A stretch of DNA of 64,000 nt. Origin: Aspidapion aeneum. Taxonomy: Eukaryota > Arthropoda > Insecta > Coleoptera > Brentidae. A program made the translations under genes and the position numbers. This document shows positions 32,903 to 43,686 of this stretch, piece by piece (position 1 is the first letter of the stretch; each line of letters begins with the position of its first letter). The notes beneath the pieces are model-generated. The model did no database searches and was not told where the DNA came from. It worked only from the letters and a program-made list of their open reading frames with translations. The stretch covers positions 46,209,134 through 46,273,133 of the forward strand of contig OY755044.1 in assembly GCA_963576565.1 (NCBI GenBank). Direction: 5' to 3'.

Positions 32903-33030
32903 ATGGAAAACGGATTCTCCAAAGCCGATAGCTCCAACTTGCCAATGCTTCATTCCTTTATGGTGGCAGGCTTCTTTGCCAACAACAGTGATTTTTGTTC
33001 TGCGGAATTTAGAAACGTTAAAATGTGGAT
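32903..33030 (+). CDS. Possible first exon of a host or domesticated gene
   Basis: An ATG at 32,903 opens 128 nt ending at a strong donor, GAT|GTAAGT (33,031). The peptide, with M-E-N-G-F-S-K, S-F-M-V-A-G-F-F and S-A-E-F-R-N-V-K, resembles the N-terminus of large insect protein families that continue into SWIM zinc-finger and YqaJ-like nuclease domains, often spread by transposition. That assignment is from memory of the pattern and no later exon was found downstream. A palindromic GTGACGTCAC (about 32,757) lies upstream and could be a promoter element. It faces the THAP exon on the other strand. Confidence 0.45.
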
Positions 33031-33445
33031 GTAAGTATTCGATGAGTTGTTTTGTATATAACTGAAAGTCCTTTTATGATATTCTTCGCCTACTTTTACT
33101 CATCTAGATTTTGAGGTTAGGTTATATGTTTTGCTTTTTTGTTTAATATGCCACTTACAATAGATTTAATTAAATACCCAATCATTATTATTTTAAGCGT
33201 TAAGAAATAATCAAAAATTGCAGGACAGGGAGGCAAAAAGTATACCGATATAACGACCAGAACTTGAAGTACTGCATAGGTTACACTGCTCAGTCCTACA
33301 TTTAGCCTGCATGTGCACTGCCTAATCCTGCATTTAGAAGTACTCCCTAGTTCTGCCTAATAACAGCCTAGCACCACCTAAAAATTTGTACACCTTTCTG
33401 CCTATTATAGTTGTTTACCCCTTGTAATAAACATAAAAAAAATAG

Positions 33446-33446
<1 letters not shown>

Positions 33447-33508
<62 letters not shown>
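33447..33508. repeat. (TA)n microsatellite
   Basis: About 30 TA units, inside the presumed intron after the THAP exon. Frames reading repeated Ile-Tyr across it are artefacts. Confidence 0.95.
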
Positions 33509-33512
<4 letters not shown>

Positions 33513-33555
33513 ACAATGTGAGAAAAATTAATAGAAACAATTTAGTTATACTCAC

Positions 33556-33738
33556 ATCAAAGTGATCTTCACAAATGTAAAGTGAAGATGTATTAGATAA
33601 GGCCCTTGGGTCTCTTCGAGCAAGTTCTAGCCACTTTTTCCGTTCTTTTACTGCTGTAGGCACATGAATAAATCGTTTTTCAGATGTTTTTATGCTAGTT
33701 TTCGAACACTGAGGCACTACACACCACTTATAGGACAT
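33556..33738 (-). CDS. THAP zinc-finger exon
   Basis: A 61-codon exon on the minus strand from ATG 33,738-33,736 to a consensus donor, GAT|GTGAGT, whose GT is at 33,555-33,554. It contains the C2CH pattern of THAP domains: Cys in K-W-C-V-V-P-Q-C, then F-I-H-V-P, a conserved Trp (K-K-W), S-S-L-Y-I-C, and E-D-H-F at the end. THAP domains bind DNA and occur in transcription factors and in P-element-type transposases. The domain normally runs about 20 residues further, which would be in the next exon; none was recognised. The exon is intact, so host gene or young transposon exon are both possible. Confidence 0.78.
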
Positions 33739-34079
33739 TTTTTTACATAAAAAACAGTAAAAACACAGACCAAAAACAAATAAACACTTGAATGCCGTGT
33801 ATCTGTCCGCGAGTTTACTGCGCTGTGAAGTCATTGCAACGCCATGCTAGAAATGAGCGTTTTAGCGGCAAATTCAAATCGGAAATTAGAAAACTTGATT
33901 TTAAATGTAGTCATGATAAATTATACTATTTTAATAATTTTGCGTAGCAAATTAGGGACCTAAGTATCATTCTAAACACTTTTCGAAAATTTGTTAAATA
34001 CGCTATTGGCAGAAAGTTATAATTCAAATAATTGATTTTGCATACCTGTTTCGTTGCCCCGATGTTCCCTACATCTTTT
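33739..34079. other. Upstream of the THAP exon, no gene seen
   Basis: Possible 5' region of the minus-strand THAP gene. The minus-strand reading frame is open back to 33,834, so an earlier start cannot be excluded, but the ATG at 33,738 fits the THAP consensus. Confidence 0.35.
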
Positions 34080-34124
34080 TATTCTGTATCCTGGTCCCGG
34101 TAAATGCACTACCATTTGTAATAG

Positions 34125-34245
34125 CCTCCGGGTGTCCGGATTTCGTTCCAGCTAAGCCAGTATCGGCACCCTTTAATCTTCCGGGACTCCGGTGCGCAGC
34201 AAGCCAGCTCGAATCCTGGATACAGGACGCGTGTTCGCCTGGAAT
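34125..34245. repeat. Dispersed repeat, possible SINE-like, copy 2
   Basis: Diverged copy of 32,180-32,315, sharing GTGTCCGGATTTC, CGGGACTCC and CCAGCTCGAATCCTGG. Overlapping short frames on both strands are not supported. Confidence 0.45.
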
Positions 34246-34419
34246 AAACAATATGGCTGCCAGCCGACAAGCGGCAACGCCTACTCCTGTGCGGATGCTG
34301 ATAACGGGAACGGGGGATGCTCAAAGGGATGTTGTGGAATAAGGGATGGCAAGGTGTACCGACCTACATTTTAAAAAAATAAATAGTAGTTGCTTTTTGT
34401 TATAGGTAGGTTTTCTAAA

Positions 34420-35815
34420 AGAGAGAAACTAATAGAAAATCTCACATAATATTATCAATCAATGCATAAATGAACATCCAGTACCTGATGATTGGAAAAT
34501 TGCATTCATATTATCAAAACATAAAAAAGGGAACAAGCTGAATTGCAACAATTACAGAGGAATTTAAGTAATCAGTACTCTAAGTAGATTATACGGTAGG
34601 ATTCTTAGAGATCTATTAGAAAATGATTTTCAAGAACAAGAAGAGCAAAGTGGGTTTCATGCAGGTAGATCTTGTAGTGATAATGTTTTTTGTCTCAAAC
34701 AAGTAATTGAGAAAAGGTGTGCCAGAAATACAGAGACTCATGTTACCTTTGCGGACCTACAAAAACATATGATACCGTTCCAGTAGAAAAATTATGGACA
34801 GCGTTAGGGCAAACTAATATTAACCATGCATACATAAAAGCGATAAAAGAACTAAACAAAGGGTCAAAATCTAAAATTAAAATTGGAAATTGACTTTCAA
34901 AATAATTCCTGGTAACGAAAGGCTGAAGACAGGGATGTAGTCTCTCTCCAACTCTTTTTTGAAAACGTAAAGTACATGGCATGAGAATACAACTTAAAGA
35001 CCGATTTACTATATACACACTATAGTTTGCTGATTACCAAGTGATTGTAGCTAATAATAAAGAAGACATGGATTATATGATGAGAAAGTTAACGGAAGAA
35101 TAACAAAAGTGGGGGTTAACAGTGAACGTGGACAAGACTTATGTATTGGAAATGAATTAAGTGAGAACCAGACAATGGACAAACAATATCTCCATGCAAT
35201 TATTATATATACTTAGGTGTCATATTTGATAAGACAGGAACAGACGGTAAAGGAATGGAAAAAAGAATAGTAAAAGCAAAAAAGGTTATTGGATGTTTTA
35301 ATAGTATTTAATAGTATATAGTAGTAGGAGCAGAGAGATAAAAAAGAATGTAAAATTAATTATATATAAAACAATGGTGAAAAGCACGCTGTTGTATGGA
35401 ATAGAGACTTGTCGCGTAACAGAAAAATACAAAACAAAACTGGAAGGTGTCGAAATGGATGCAATAAGAAGATCAATGAGAATATCTAGAACAGATCATT
35501 ATAAGAAATAATCATAAAAGACAGAATGGGAGTCGAGGAAAACATAACGGATGACATCACTAAGAGACAACTGATATGGTGCGCTTATGTACAACGGATG
35601 AACGACGAACGATTACCAAACAGGTCCTAGAATGGCAACCAATAGGGCGCAAAAAAAGAAGGCCTCCTAAACTAGAATGGCAACAGTCAATCCAAAGATC
35701 AATAAGTCAAAAAAAACCTAACAAAAGATGATTGTTAGGATCGAAGGAGGTGGAGAATAGGCTTCGGAAAACGTAGAAAAAAGCTCTAAACCGACATAGT
35801 AGTGGTAGTAGTATT
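34420..35815 (+). pseudogene. Decayed LINE reverse transcriptase (RTE-like)
   Basis: Fragments of one RT can be read in different frames: D-D-W-K-I-A-F-I, N-Y-R-G-I, G-F-H-A-G-R-S-C-S-D, then the Y-D-T-V-P region, F-A-D-Y-Q-V-I-V (catalytic F-A-D-D changed), Y-M-M-R-K-L, K-W-G-L-T-V-N-V-D-K-T, and a C-terminal zone ending with a (TAG)n-like tail (TAGTAGTGGTAGTAGTA). Multiple stops and indels make it inactive. Related fragments lie at 37,660-38,047, 44,514-44,580 (minus) and 62,125-62,590. The family resembles insect LINEs of RTE type; the exact clade is not certain. Confidence 0.82.
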
Positions 35816-35979
35816 TTCATTTTCCTATTTTGAGTTAAAAAGAAATATGCGTATTTTAGATAGTCTTTCGTCAGATGGTAATAATAAATAAAGTTTATTT
35901 AATTAAGCCCCTTAATATACTCAAACGTAACACTTATAGTTGGTTACTAGTTTATTTTATTTCTAATTGATGTAGTATT

Positions 35980-36690
35980 TTTAGCTCACACATATACTAT
36001 ACTATAGTAGTGTGAGCTAATTTTTTCGAGAAAAAAAAAGTTGCTCCGATTTCAAAAATTTTTATATATCTTTGCGTTTCAGATGATTTTGAAACTTTTT
36101 TGTTGCGCCGTCTGTCTGTCTGTATGTCTGTATGTCTGTAACGACCAACGCGCATAACTCAAAAACCGCTTGGCCGATTTTAATGAAATTTGGTACCTAG
36201 GCTGTGTCTTGGGTCGAGATGGTCCCATTTAAAAATGAACAAAATCCACCGAACACAAATCAAATAAAAGGGTGGGGGTAGATTTCAAAAATTAGAGTTT
36301 ATGTGAAAATATGGCGTGTGTGATATCAAACGAAAGGTAATTGAGTTTGGAGTTAAACAAAATACATTTTAATTTATTTAAAAAAAAGGGTGGCGGTATA
36401 TTTCAAAAATTAGAGTTTAAGTGAAAATATGGCGTGTGTGATATCAAACGAAAGGTAATTGGAGGAGTAAAGGAGTTTAACAAATAACATTTTAGTTTTT
36501 GCCTTTTTTAAGGGTGGGGGTAGATTTTAAAAATTTGAGTTTAAATCAAAACATGGCTTGTGTGGTATCAAACAAAAGGTAGTTTAGTCTGGAGTTGAAT
36601 AAAATATATTTCAGTTTTTAGTTACATTAGCTCACACGTAAACTATAACTATAGTACCTAGTGTGAGCTTAGGGGCCCATATATTGGCAG
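35980..36690 (-). repeat. Dispersed repeat R1, copy 2, hairpin-ended
   Basis: Inverted relative to copy 1 at 1,095-1,850. Hairpins TAGCTCACAC...GTGTGAGCTA are at about 35,982-36,021 and 36,628-36,668, the GTCTGTCTGTATGTC microsatellite at about 36,110, and three 119-bp units follow. After the second hairpin, GGGGCCCATATATTGGCAGAG also matches sequence outside the hairpin in copy 1, so the repeat extends about 25 bp beyond it. Confidence 0.75.
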
Positions 36691-37659
36691 AGTATTTTAG
36701 CCCGTTACCGGGATCGGCCTACCGGAAATTTTCCCATTTTCCTATCCATCCCTGTCCTGTACAGACCTACGTAAGTACTTACTGTTTAAGTAGGAATGAT
36801 ATCTAATTAAGTACCTATCTACTACGTACCACTTCAAAAAACATTAGTTAAAATTATAATTTGTTCTCCTCGTCAGCACCGCAGATTAAAAACCTTTTTG
36901 ATGTTTTAGTCAATATCCAGCTATGAAATAAAAATGCTGTCAACATGCGATCACTTTGAAAAGCGGTATTTTGTCTACTTTAGAAACATCTTGGCACAAC
37001 AGGATGCGCCGGAAATCCTTGTACTTGCTCCTTTTTCTTTTACCCTCGTCGTAAATTTAACACAAAAGTGAAAGAATATCGGTGGTCAATGTATTTGACG
37101 TATTGGGTAGCAAAAGGACCACCCACAAAATTTAGAATCAAGTGTTTTCAAATTATTCTTAAAAGCTAAGGTGTTTTTCACAAAGGGGGCATGATCCGCG
37201 ACCGATGATTATGCAAACATGTGAAATACTAAATTTAAACCATTGCAATGGCCCCTGCGGGTCATCCGTCTTATGATCAATGCAATGGCCCCCTTCGGCT
37301 CCGTCACGGATCACCCGCCCTTTCGTTTGAAAAACGGGCTTAACAAAAAAAAATCATGGACAGGGAGGTCATTGATTATATTTGTGTGGCATCTATCCGA
37401 AGTTAATAAATGAGTATTGCTGAATAAAAAAATTTAATTAAAAAGTTGCATATTTTTATCTCATGTCAGAAATCGTGAAATTTTGAGAGCTACTTTCCAT
37501 ATGTGTTTTAAGGCAAGAAAAATAAATTTCTTATATTTTTTTGTTGTTGTTAATAAATGGATCGCTCCTACGAAGTTTTTGTTATAAGCAAATGTGTCCT
37601 ACTATATTCCAAAAACGGCATTCTGATGCGAAAAAGTTAGCATTTTAAAATTATTTAAC
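36691..37659. other. No gene; one GC-rich patch
   Basis: A GC-rich patch at 37,190-37,325 has two GCAATGGCCCC words and the CACGGATCACC motif that also occurs near 52,240 and 62,000. Otherwise AT-rich without recognisable features. Confidence 0.4.
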
Positions 37660-38047
37660 TGTCAAAAAAGTGTCATTGGCATTAATGGATTTTGGCCAAA
37701 ATTTAATCAGCTCTCTCTCTACACTACAGTTTGCTGACGACCAAGTAATTCTAGCTAATGATAAAGAAGACATGGAGTATATGATGAGAAAGTTAACGGA
37801 AGAATACCAAAAGTGGGGGTTAACAGTGAACGTGGACAAGACACATTACTTATTTATATGTATACTTGGGTGTCACATTTGATAAGACAGGAACAGAGTT
37901 TAAAGAACTGGAAAAATAATAAAAAAAGCAAAAAGGTTATTGGATATCAAAGCAGTATTTTATTGAGAAGAGAGATAAAAAAAAATGTAAAATTTAACAT
38001 TAATAAAACAATGGTGCAGCACGCTGTTGTATGGAATACAGAATTGT
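37660..38047 (+). pseudogene. LINE RT fragment hosting the errantivirus insertion
   Basis: Reads L-Q-F-A-D-D-Q-V-I-L-A, Y-M-M-R-K-L-T-E-E-Y and K-W-G-L-T-V-N-V-D-K-T, followed by frame-shifted sequence matching the 35.0-35.4 kb copy, up to GAATTGTCGCG. The continuation (CGCGTAACA...AAACAAAACT) resumes at 44,425, so the errantivirus-like element inserted here. Confidence 0.82.
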
Positions 38048-38051
38048 CGCG
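38048..38051. repeat. CGCG target-site duplication (left)
   Basis: CGCG precedes the AGTTA end of the LTR and is repeated at 44,425-44,428. The uninterrupted LINE copy at about 35,411 reads GTCGCGTAAC, which confirms the pre-insertion site. Confidence 0.88.
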
Positions 38052-38287
38052 AGTTAAGTATTAACGTATAAGAGTTAATTGTTTTTAAAAAATTTTATTT
38101 TGCGTAAATTTATAACAACTTTAAAGTAACATTAGTGCGATCTTAAGTCTACAGAAGCTTTGCTGGGAATAGTTTAATTTTCACCTAACAATTCATATAA
38201 TAGTAAAAAAGTGCAAAGTTAGCAAACACGTGTGGTTATAAAAATGCTTATCTAATATAATAAAAATAATATTATGTGAATATAACT
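38052..38287 (-). repeat. 3' LTR of the errantivirus-like element
   Basis: 236 bp, nearly identical to 44,191-44,424. Differences include a short indel near 38,067 and single-base changes (e.g. C/A near 38,241). Followed on the plus strand by CCTCCCTCCTT, the complement of the polypurine tract. Confidence 0.9.
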
Positions 38288-40066
38288 CCTCCCTCCTTAG
38301 GTCTGAAAATCACGGAGTTAAAGACGGAGTTGTTTTCAGGCTCAACTTCAGAGTTGCGGCTGGATTTTGCTTCTTCATCAGGTGGTTGCTTTACCACTGA
38401 TTTTCTTGACGTTTTGTGTCGGCAAGACTTCAGTGAAACTCCATTTTTCCAAAAGTAAAATATCATCATGGCTATGACAATCATAATGATAACTGAAGTA
38501 ACGTAAGACGTGATGTGGCTGGCATGAAATTCATTTTGAATCTTGATTGGTTTTAATTTATTGGCAATATCATTTAATTTATAGATATTGGCAATATCGA
38601 TTTTTGTTAAATTTATTGATTCCAAAATTTCTGGTTGCTTAAAAATTAAAATTCAATATTTGGTAAGATCAGTGGTCTTCCTTTTATTAATTGGTTTTCG
38701 TTTCTGTATTTTCGATTTGCAACTGTTACTTCACATGATTGTGGGATTCTAATTAAAATCGGTTTACTAGTTCCAATATATTGACTAGTGTGGCATTTTG
38801 TGTGGACCATTTCAGTTTTGGCTGGCATCACCAGTAGGTGGTCTTGTGCGATTTGTTCGATTATTGATTCTTGCAGATTGATGTTAAACACAGGGCAGTT
38901 TTGTGGTTGAAAGCCCTCTGTGAATCTAAGGGTGCAATTGTCATCGGTAGTGAATCGTTCTTGGCAGTAGTACGTTTCTTCTAATTGTGGGCAGGCTTCT
39001 TCATGGAACTGATTTTTCTGTAAGCTTCGTGCCAAAAAAGGGTATCGAGGTACGAAAATTTAGTTATTTTGGATAGTAGGTATTAATTGGTAAAATGTAT
39101 ATGTTTCGGGTTCAATAATTGGGACATGAATTGCAAAAATTAATTTTAAGTTTGAAAAAGTTATTTGTGTACCCAAAAATTGATAGTAAGTTAAGACATT
39201 ATTAAAACTTGGAATTTGACTAGGTTTGTAAATTTTCTTTAAATATTCCATCATTCGAATCAGTTCAGTGCCTGAAATAATTGAGTTATGCAAAGTGTTT
39301 AATTATCGACAAAAGTAATAAGATTTTGGCAATCTAAATTGATTTGTGATAACAAATTTTGGAAAGTCAAATAGATATTTAAATCTCGAATTATGGTTCA
39401 TCCCATATAATTTTGTAATCTTTTTAAACTGTTTTCTAATTTATTTTGGTTACTACTAAGAACTGTTAAGGTTTTGTTATAATCTCGAATTAAGGTTTTT
39501 GATAACGACATTTGTAAATTCATTTCTTGAACAATGGTTTTTTGATTTTTCTGTAAGTGAGATATTGCTTGTTCGTAACGTTCACCATCTTCGGAATCGA
39601 GGGTTCCAAAAAGCCATTTATTAATTTTTCCGACAACATTAATTAAACCTCGTTTGTTCCTGATAACAGGGTGCAAATTTAAAATTTTATTTTGAGTGGT
39701 TTGTATTAAATATTCCGTTCTCAAAAGTAAGCTTTCGGAAAGACGGTTTAAAGATATCGGATTTGTATTATTGTCTTTTAAAAAGTTTTGTTTAATCATT
39801 GAGAAATATTTTTTAATTTTTTAAAATTGATCGATTATTGATTGAAGATCAATATAATGCAAAAAGGTATGTTTTGTATAAATTTGTTTTGAGCTACCTA
39901 GTTGGATAGGAAGAAGGGGGTTATTTAAGGTCGTAATTTGCACGTCATCATTGCTGCTGACTACTATTAGTGACGTCATTATGACTGCTACTATGAGGGC
40001 GTTCCTCGAGAGTGTCATTTTGAACCTGTAAAGAAGATGTCTTTTTAGTTTTTGGTTTTCGCGCAC
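38272..40066 (-). pseudogene. env: Errantivirus-like envelope (env) pseudogene
   Basis: Five minus-strand pieces are visible: 40,066-39,821 (N-terminus with a hydrophobic signal-like segment), 39,799-39,398 (an R-N-K-R furin-type cleavage motif followed by a glycine-led hydrophobic stretch), 39,293-39,060, 39,035-38,646 (cysteine-rich ectodomain), and 38,625-38,272 (a hydrophobic membrane anchor near its middle and a polar tail reaching into the LTR). The first two pieces share a frame, the next two share another, and the last is in the third, so at least two stops and two frame changes interrupt it. Errantiviral env is a fusion glycoprotein made from a spliced RNA. This copy is non-functional. 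Confidence 0.87.
38288..38299 (-). promoter_or_regulatory. Polypurine tract
   Basis: On the minus strand TAAGGAGGGAGG abuts the LTR, the expected primer for plus-strand DNA synthesis. Confidence 0.8.
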
Positions 40067-40192
40067 TCGATTTATGATAAGTGCCTTTTGTGGTGAAAAT
40101 CTTTTTAGGAGTTTGTCTCTTTACCGCGGTTTTTGTAAATTTGGGGGCATCTTTTGATCTTGATTTTGTTTGTATGTAGGCGTCAGAATAAT

Positions 40193-40593
40193 TTAAGAAA
40201 TCTGGGGGTCCGATCGTTTTTCGTTTGCCTTGTTTATATTTTTCTCTTTAACTTGCTGATTTGTTTCTTTTATTTTTTCGTATAACTTTTGAGCTGTTTC
40301 TTTGTGTTTTTGGACATAGTCTGAAACGATGGCTGCGTCCGATATGCTAAAGGGGTCGATATTACTTATCTGCCCTTTTACCACTTCAAAGGGGGTAAAT
40401 TTATGTACAGAGTGAATCGAATTATAATAACCGAGGCATGCGCGTTGCATGAGTTGCTCTGCGCTTGATTTTGGATTATCTTCCTTTAAACATCTAAATG
40501 CTTCAATAATGGAAGAATGGAATCTTTCCATGGGGCTATTTGAATTCGAGTTTTTGGCGGTTCCTATGTGAAGTTGGATTTTTCCGATAATAG
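40193..40593 (-). pseudogene. Integrase remnant (end of core and C-terminus)
   Basis: Only the segment around the last catalytic acidic residue (N-S-P-M-E-R-F-H-S) and the following helices and C-terminal domain remain. It is fused at about 40,593 to RT sequence (L-G-Y-Y-R-K) in a different frame. The RT connection domain, RNase H, zinc-binding integrase domain and first two catalytic aspartates are absent. Confidence 0.82.
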
Positions 40594-41475
40594 CCTAATA
40601 AACCTAGAAATGATTTGATTTGTTTTTGGGTTTTTGGTATTGGAAATTTTGCTATTGCCTCTAGTTTCTTTTTATTTGGTTTAATTCCTTCTGTTGTTAC
40701 AACGTGATCTAAAAATTCGCATTCTTTTTGTAAAAATTCTGATTTATCTAACTGAATTTTTAAGTTTGCGTCTCGGAATTTTTGAAAAATTAATTTTAGG
40801 TTATTTATATGTTCGGTCATCCATGTAAATCATGCAAATTTTGTTCTGGAGGTCTTTGAGGACTTCATCCATGACTCGTTGGAAAGTACAAGGTGCATTT
40901 TTAAGTCCGAAAGGCATTCTCAAATACTCGTAATGACCATTTTCTACGTTAAAGGCTGTCTTCTGAATAGAGTTTGATTGCATTTCTATTTGATGAAAAC
41001 CACTAGCGAGGTCTAAAGTGGTGAAATATTGAGCTCTACCTAATTTATCGAGTATATCTGATATATTGGGAATTGGATATCGATCTGTAATTGTTTTCTC
41101 ATTGATTTTGCGGTAGTATACTACAATTCTCCATTTTTGTCTTCCAGAGGCGTCCATTTTCTTTGGAACAATCCATATTGGAGATGACCAAGGACTGCAT
41201 GATGGTCTAATAATAATTTTGTCAAGCATTTCTTGAATTTGTCGTCTCACCTCTTCTTTGTGTATGTATGGGTAGCGATATGACTTTGTATGTACCGGTA
41301 TTTCATCGTTGGTTTTTATTTCATCTTTTACAGCGGAGGTAAAAGATAGTTTTTCTCCATCTTTATAAAAGATGTCCGAAAATTCCCGACATAATTTGGT
41401 AATTTTTCTTTTTTCTCTTGGTATCGATTGATCTGATTGGCTATAATTTTTAATGACCGATTCAAATGTATACAT
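40594..41475 (-). pseudogene. Errantivirus-like reverse transcriptase, truncated
   Basis: Gypsy-type RT: P-W-S-S-P-I-W-I-V-P-K-K, V-V-Y-Y-R-K-I-N (Tyr where Asp is usual), F-T-T-L-D-L-A-S-G-F-H-Q-I, M-P-F-G-L-K-N-A-P and the active site Y-M-D-D. A frame change just after Y-M-D-D (about 40,810) moves the thumb region into another frame, where H-I-N-N-L-K-L-I-F and S-F-L-G-L-L-G-Y-Y-R can be read before the deletion junction. Confidence 0.9.
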
Positions 41476-42171
41476 TTCAAAATAATTTTCTTCGAAGGGT
41501 TGAACTCTTAGGGGTTGTTCGAAAGTAAGGGATAAATTTCGATCAGTGGGGTTTTGAATCTCTACGCATGCCCATCCATCTTTGGCATTTGTTATTATTG
41601 GCGGTATTAAAAAATTACCAATTTTATTTCCATTCGTTAATATTTCGCCCTCGTCTATAGAAACGGGTATTAATTTTAAAGCCTTTTCCTTGGGCCCTAA
41701 TGCTACTGTTGAGCTTGTGTCAAAACTTTGTCGATATAGGAATGGTATTTTTTACATTCAATCCAATCAATTGTTGGTTAATGATGTCCAGGTTGATTTC
41801 AAGTTGTCTAAGGTCGTTTATACCTATTACACCGTCGAAAAAATCGTGGAAGTCGAATAAAACGAACTTAATATATGTGTTACAATTAAATTCTTTAAAC
41901 GCAGGGATTTCTGCTTCAAACTGCGTTTCGGTGCAACCTGTTGCCGTTTTAATTTTATTTTGTTTTCTAAAAATACAATTTGGAAAAAATTCTTCAGCGA
42001 TTGATGGTCGAAGAACCGAATGACAACTTCCTGTATCGATTAATAATTTATATTTTGGATGTTTAATTTCGATATAAGGAAGTGCGCTGTTGCCAGAGCT
42101 ATTTATTTCTACTAGGTTTGATTTTGTTTGGAGCTGGCCTCTTGAAAATTTTCGGTTTTATTTTTAGTTTC
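41476..42171 (-). pseudogene. Protease region, broken
   Basis: No long minus-strand frame remains, but L-L-I-D-T-G-S-C-H-S, a retropepsin active site, can be read near 42,010-42,045. I-G-I-N-D-L-R, resembling the second protease signature, can be read near 41,815. Plus-strand frames here are shadows. Confidence 0.7.
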
Positions 42172-43686
42172 TCAGATATTTAAATTTTGAGTTGAAGTTC
42201 CGGGATTTTGCATTTCATTTCCTTGGTTTTGGTAATAAACATTAGTTTCATATGACTGATCGGTGTATTGGTTATAATCATCGCTATGGTACTGGTTATA
42301 ATCATGGCTATCGTATTGATTATAATCATAGCTATTATATTGGTTGTAATCATGGTCATCGTATTGGGTATAATCATAGTCATTGTATTGGTTATAATCA
42401 TGGCTATAATTATTTTGTGAAGATAAATCATTCATGTGTAATTCTTCGAAATGAAATTGAGGTGGTTTAGGATAACTTTGCCAGTGTTGTGGTACTTGAC
42501 TTTGTTGGCTATGTACGCGTCTAAATGTATTATTAGATGTCACGGACATTGGGGTAGGTTTTGGTAATTGATCTTGTGGTGTATTTTTTGGTTTAAATAC
42601 GTCTGGTTTGGGACCGAAAACTTGTTCACCTGTGAAAAACTTTTTTGGTGGCATTGGTCGTGGTTGAATATTTATTGGACCAGTAGGAAACCTATTTTGG
42701 TTAGCAAAATTTTGATTAGAGAAATTTTGATTTTGAGGTCGCTGCTGAAAGAAGTTTGAGTTTTGACCAAAATAATTTTGAGGTTGTCTTTGGAAATTAT
42801 TAAACGGTTGTCTTTGTTGAAAAATACCTGAGTTTTGAAAATTATTAAACGGTTGATTTGGTGAGCTAAAAATGTTTCTATTAGGTACTTGTTTTGAACT
42901 TGAAGGGAAATTGTGATTATTTTGAGAACCATATAATTTTTCGAAATTTTTGAATTCATTGACTTTAGTCATGGCTTCTTCCAACGAATCGGGTTTATTA
43001 AAAAACATATTGTCACGGATTTTACCTGTGCAATTTGCGATAAAAGTATGTAATGCGGTTTTTTCATATTCATTTTTCAAAATAGCAAATGTTTCGAGGG
43101 GTAGATTTTCTTGTCGAACCATTTGATTGATTGCGTTTGTAAGGTGCTTAAGCCGTGTACCAAAAGAAAAAAGATCTTCGTTTTTAAAAGGTTTGGTGCG
43201 AGCTAAATCTTGAATTAAGCATTTTTTATCTCTTCGATCAGAAAAACATTGTTTTAAAGCTTCCTTTAATTCGAAATAATTTTTTATATCACTTCTATTG
43301 CCTACCAATTTTTCGGCATTACCTGTCAATTTACTTTGGATGTGATAAAAAATCAATGCATTAATTGTCTCATTTCGTGCAACTGAATAGTCTTGTACTA
43401 ACCTATCGCATTTGTTTAAAAAAATATTAAGAGTTTCATAACTACCATCATAAGGCCTTAAAGTATTTAACCTTGCCCTTAATAAATCCCATTCTATACG
43501 TGGTGGTTGAGGAGGTGGAATAACATTACCTTCTTGATTTGCCATTTTTGACGGTCTTATAACGTTTGCAAAATTTTGAAACCGATATTCAAAATGTTTC
43601 GGCTGTTTTTTCTCTGTTTTTGATTTAAACTGATTCGAAAATAAACTACTTAAAGAATCCGAATCAGAATCACTGTCTGGGCTCAT
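42172..43686 (-). CDS. gag: Errantivirus-like Gag
   Basis: 504 codons without interruption. Acidic Ser/Asp-rich N-terminus; residues about 65-230 resemble gypsy-group Gag capsid (T-L-R-P-Y-D-G-S, F-L-N-K-C-D-R-L, L-T-G-N-A, F-S-F-G-T-R-L). A Phe-, Asn- and Gln-rich linker (about 260-340) and a tail with at least six D-Y-N-Q-Y-like repeats (about 425-480) follow. There is no CCHC knuckle, as is common in errantivirus Gag. The start ATG (43,684-43,686) is about 500 bp from the LTR. It is the only intact gene of the element. Confidence 0.87.
   Translation of the reverse strand: MSPDSDSDSDSLSSLFSNQFKSKTEKKQPKHFEYRFQNFANVIRPSKMANQEGNVIPPPQPPRIEWDLLRARLNTLRPYDGSYETLNIFLNKCDRLVQDYSVARNETINALIFYHIQSKLTGNAEKLVGNRSDIKNYFELKEALKQCFSDRRDKKCLIQDLARTKPFKNEDLFSFGTRLKHLTNAINQMVRQENLPLETFAILKNEYEKTALHTFIANCTGKIRDNMFFNKPDSLEEAMTKVNEFKNFEKLYGSQNNHNFPSSSKQVPNRNIFSSPNQPFNNFQNSGIFQQRQPFNNFQRQPQNYFGQNSNFFQQRPQNQNFSNQNFANQNRFPTGPINIQPRPMPPKKFFTGEQVFGPKPDVFKPKNTPQDQLPKPTPMSVTSNNTFRRVHSQQSQVPQHWQSYPKPPQFHFEELHMNDLSSQNNYSHDYNQYNDYDYTQYDDHDYNQYNSYDYNQYDSHDYNQYHSDDYNQYTDQSYETNVYYQNQGNEMQNPGTSTQNLNI

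Noticed and set aside
33415..33834. Whole 139-residue frame as a THAP protein
   Set aside because: Only 33,556-33,738 fits; the rest is intron with (TA)n translation, after a clear splice donor.
32180..34245. tRNA gene or confirmed SINE from the CTCGAATCC words
   Set aside because: No A box, cloverleaf or A-rich tail could be assembled; kept only as a dispersed repeat.
42180..42470. Frames on both strands opposite or offset to Gag with Met-Ile-Ile-Thr or Gly-Tyr-Asn-His repeats
   Set aside because: Shadows of the D-Y-N-Q-Y repeat coding sequence.
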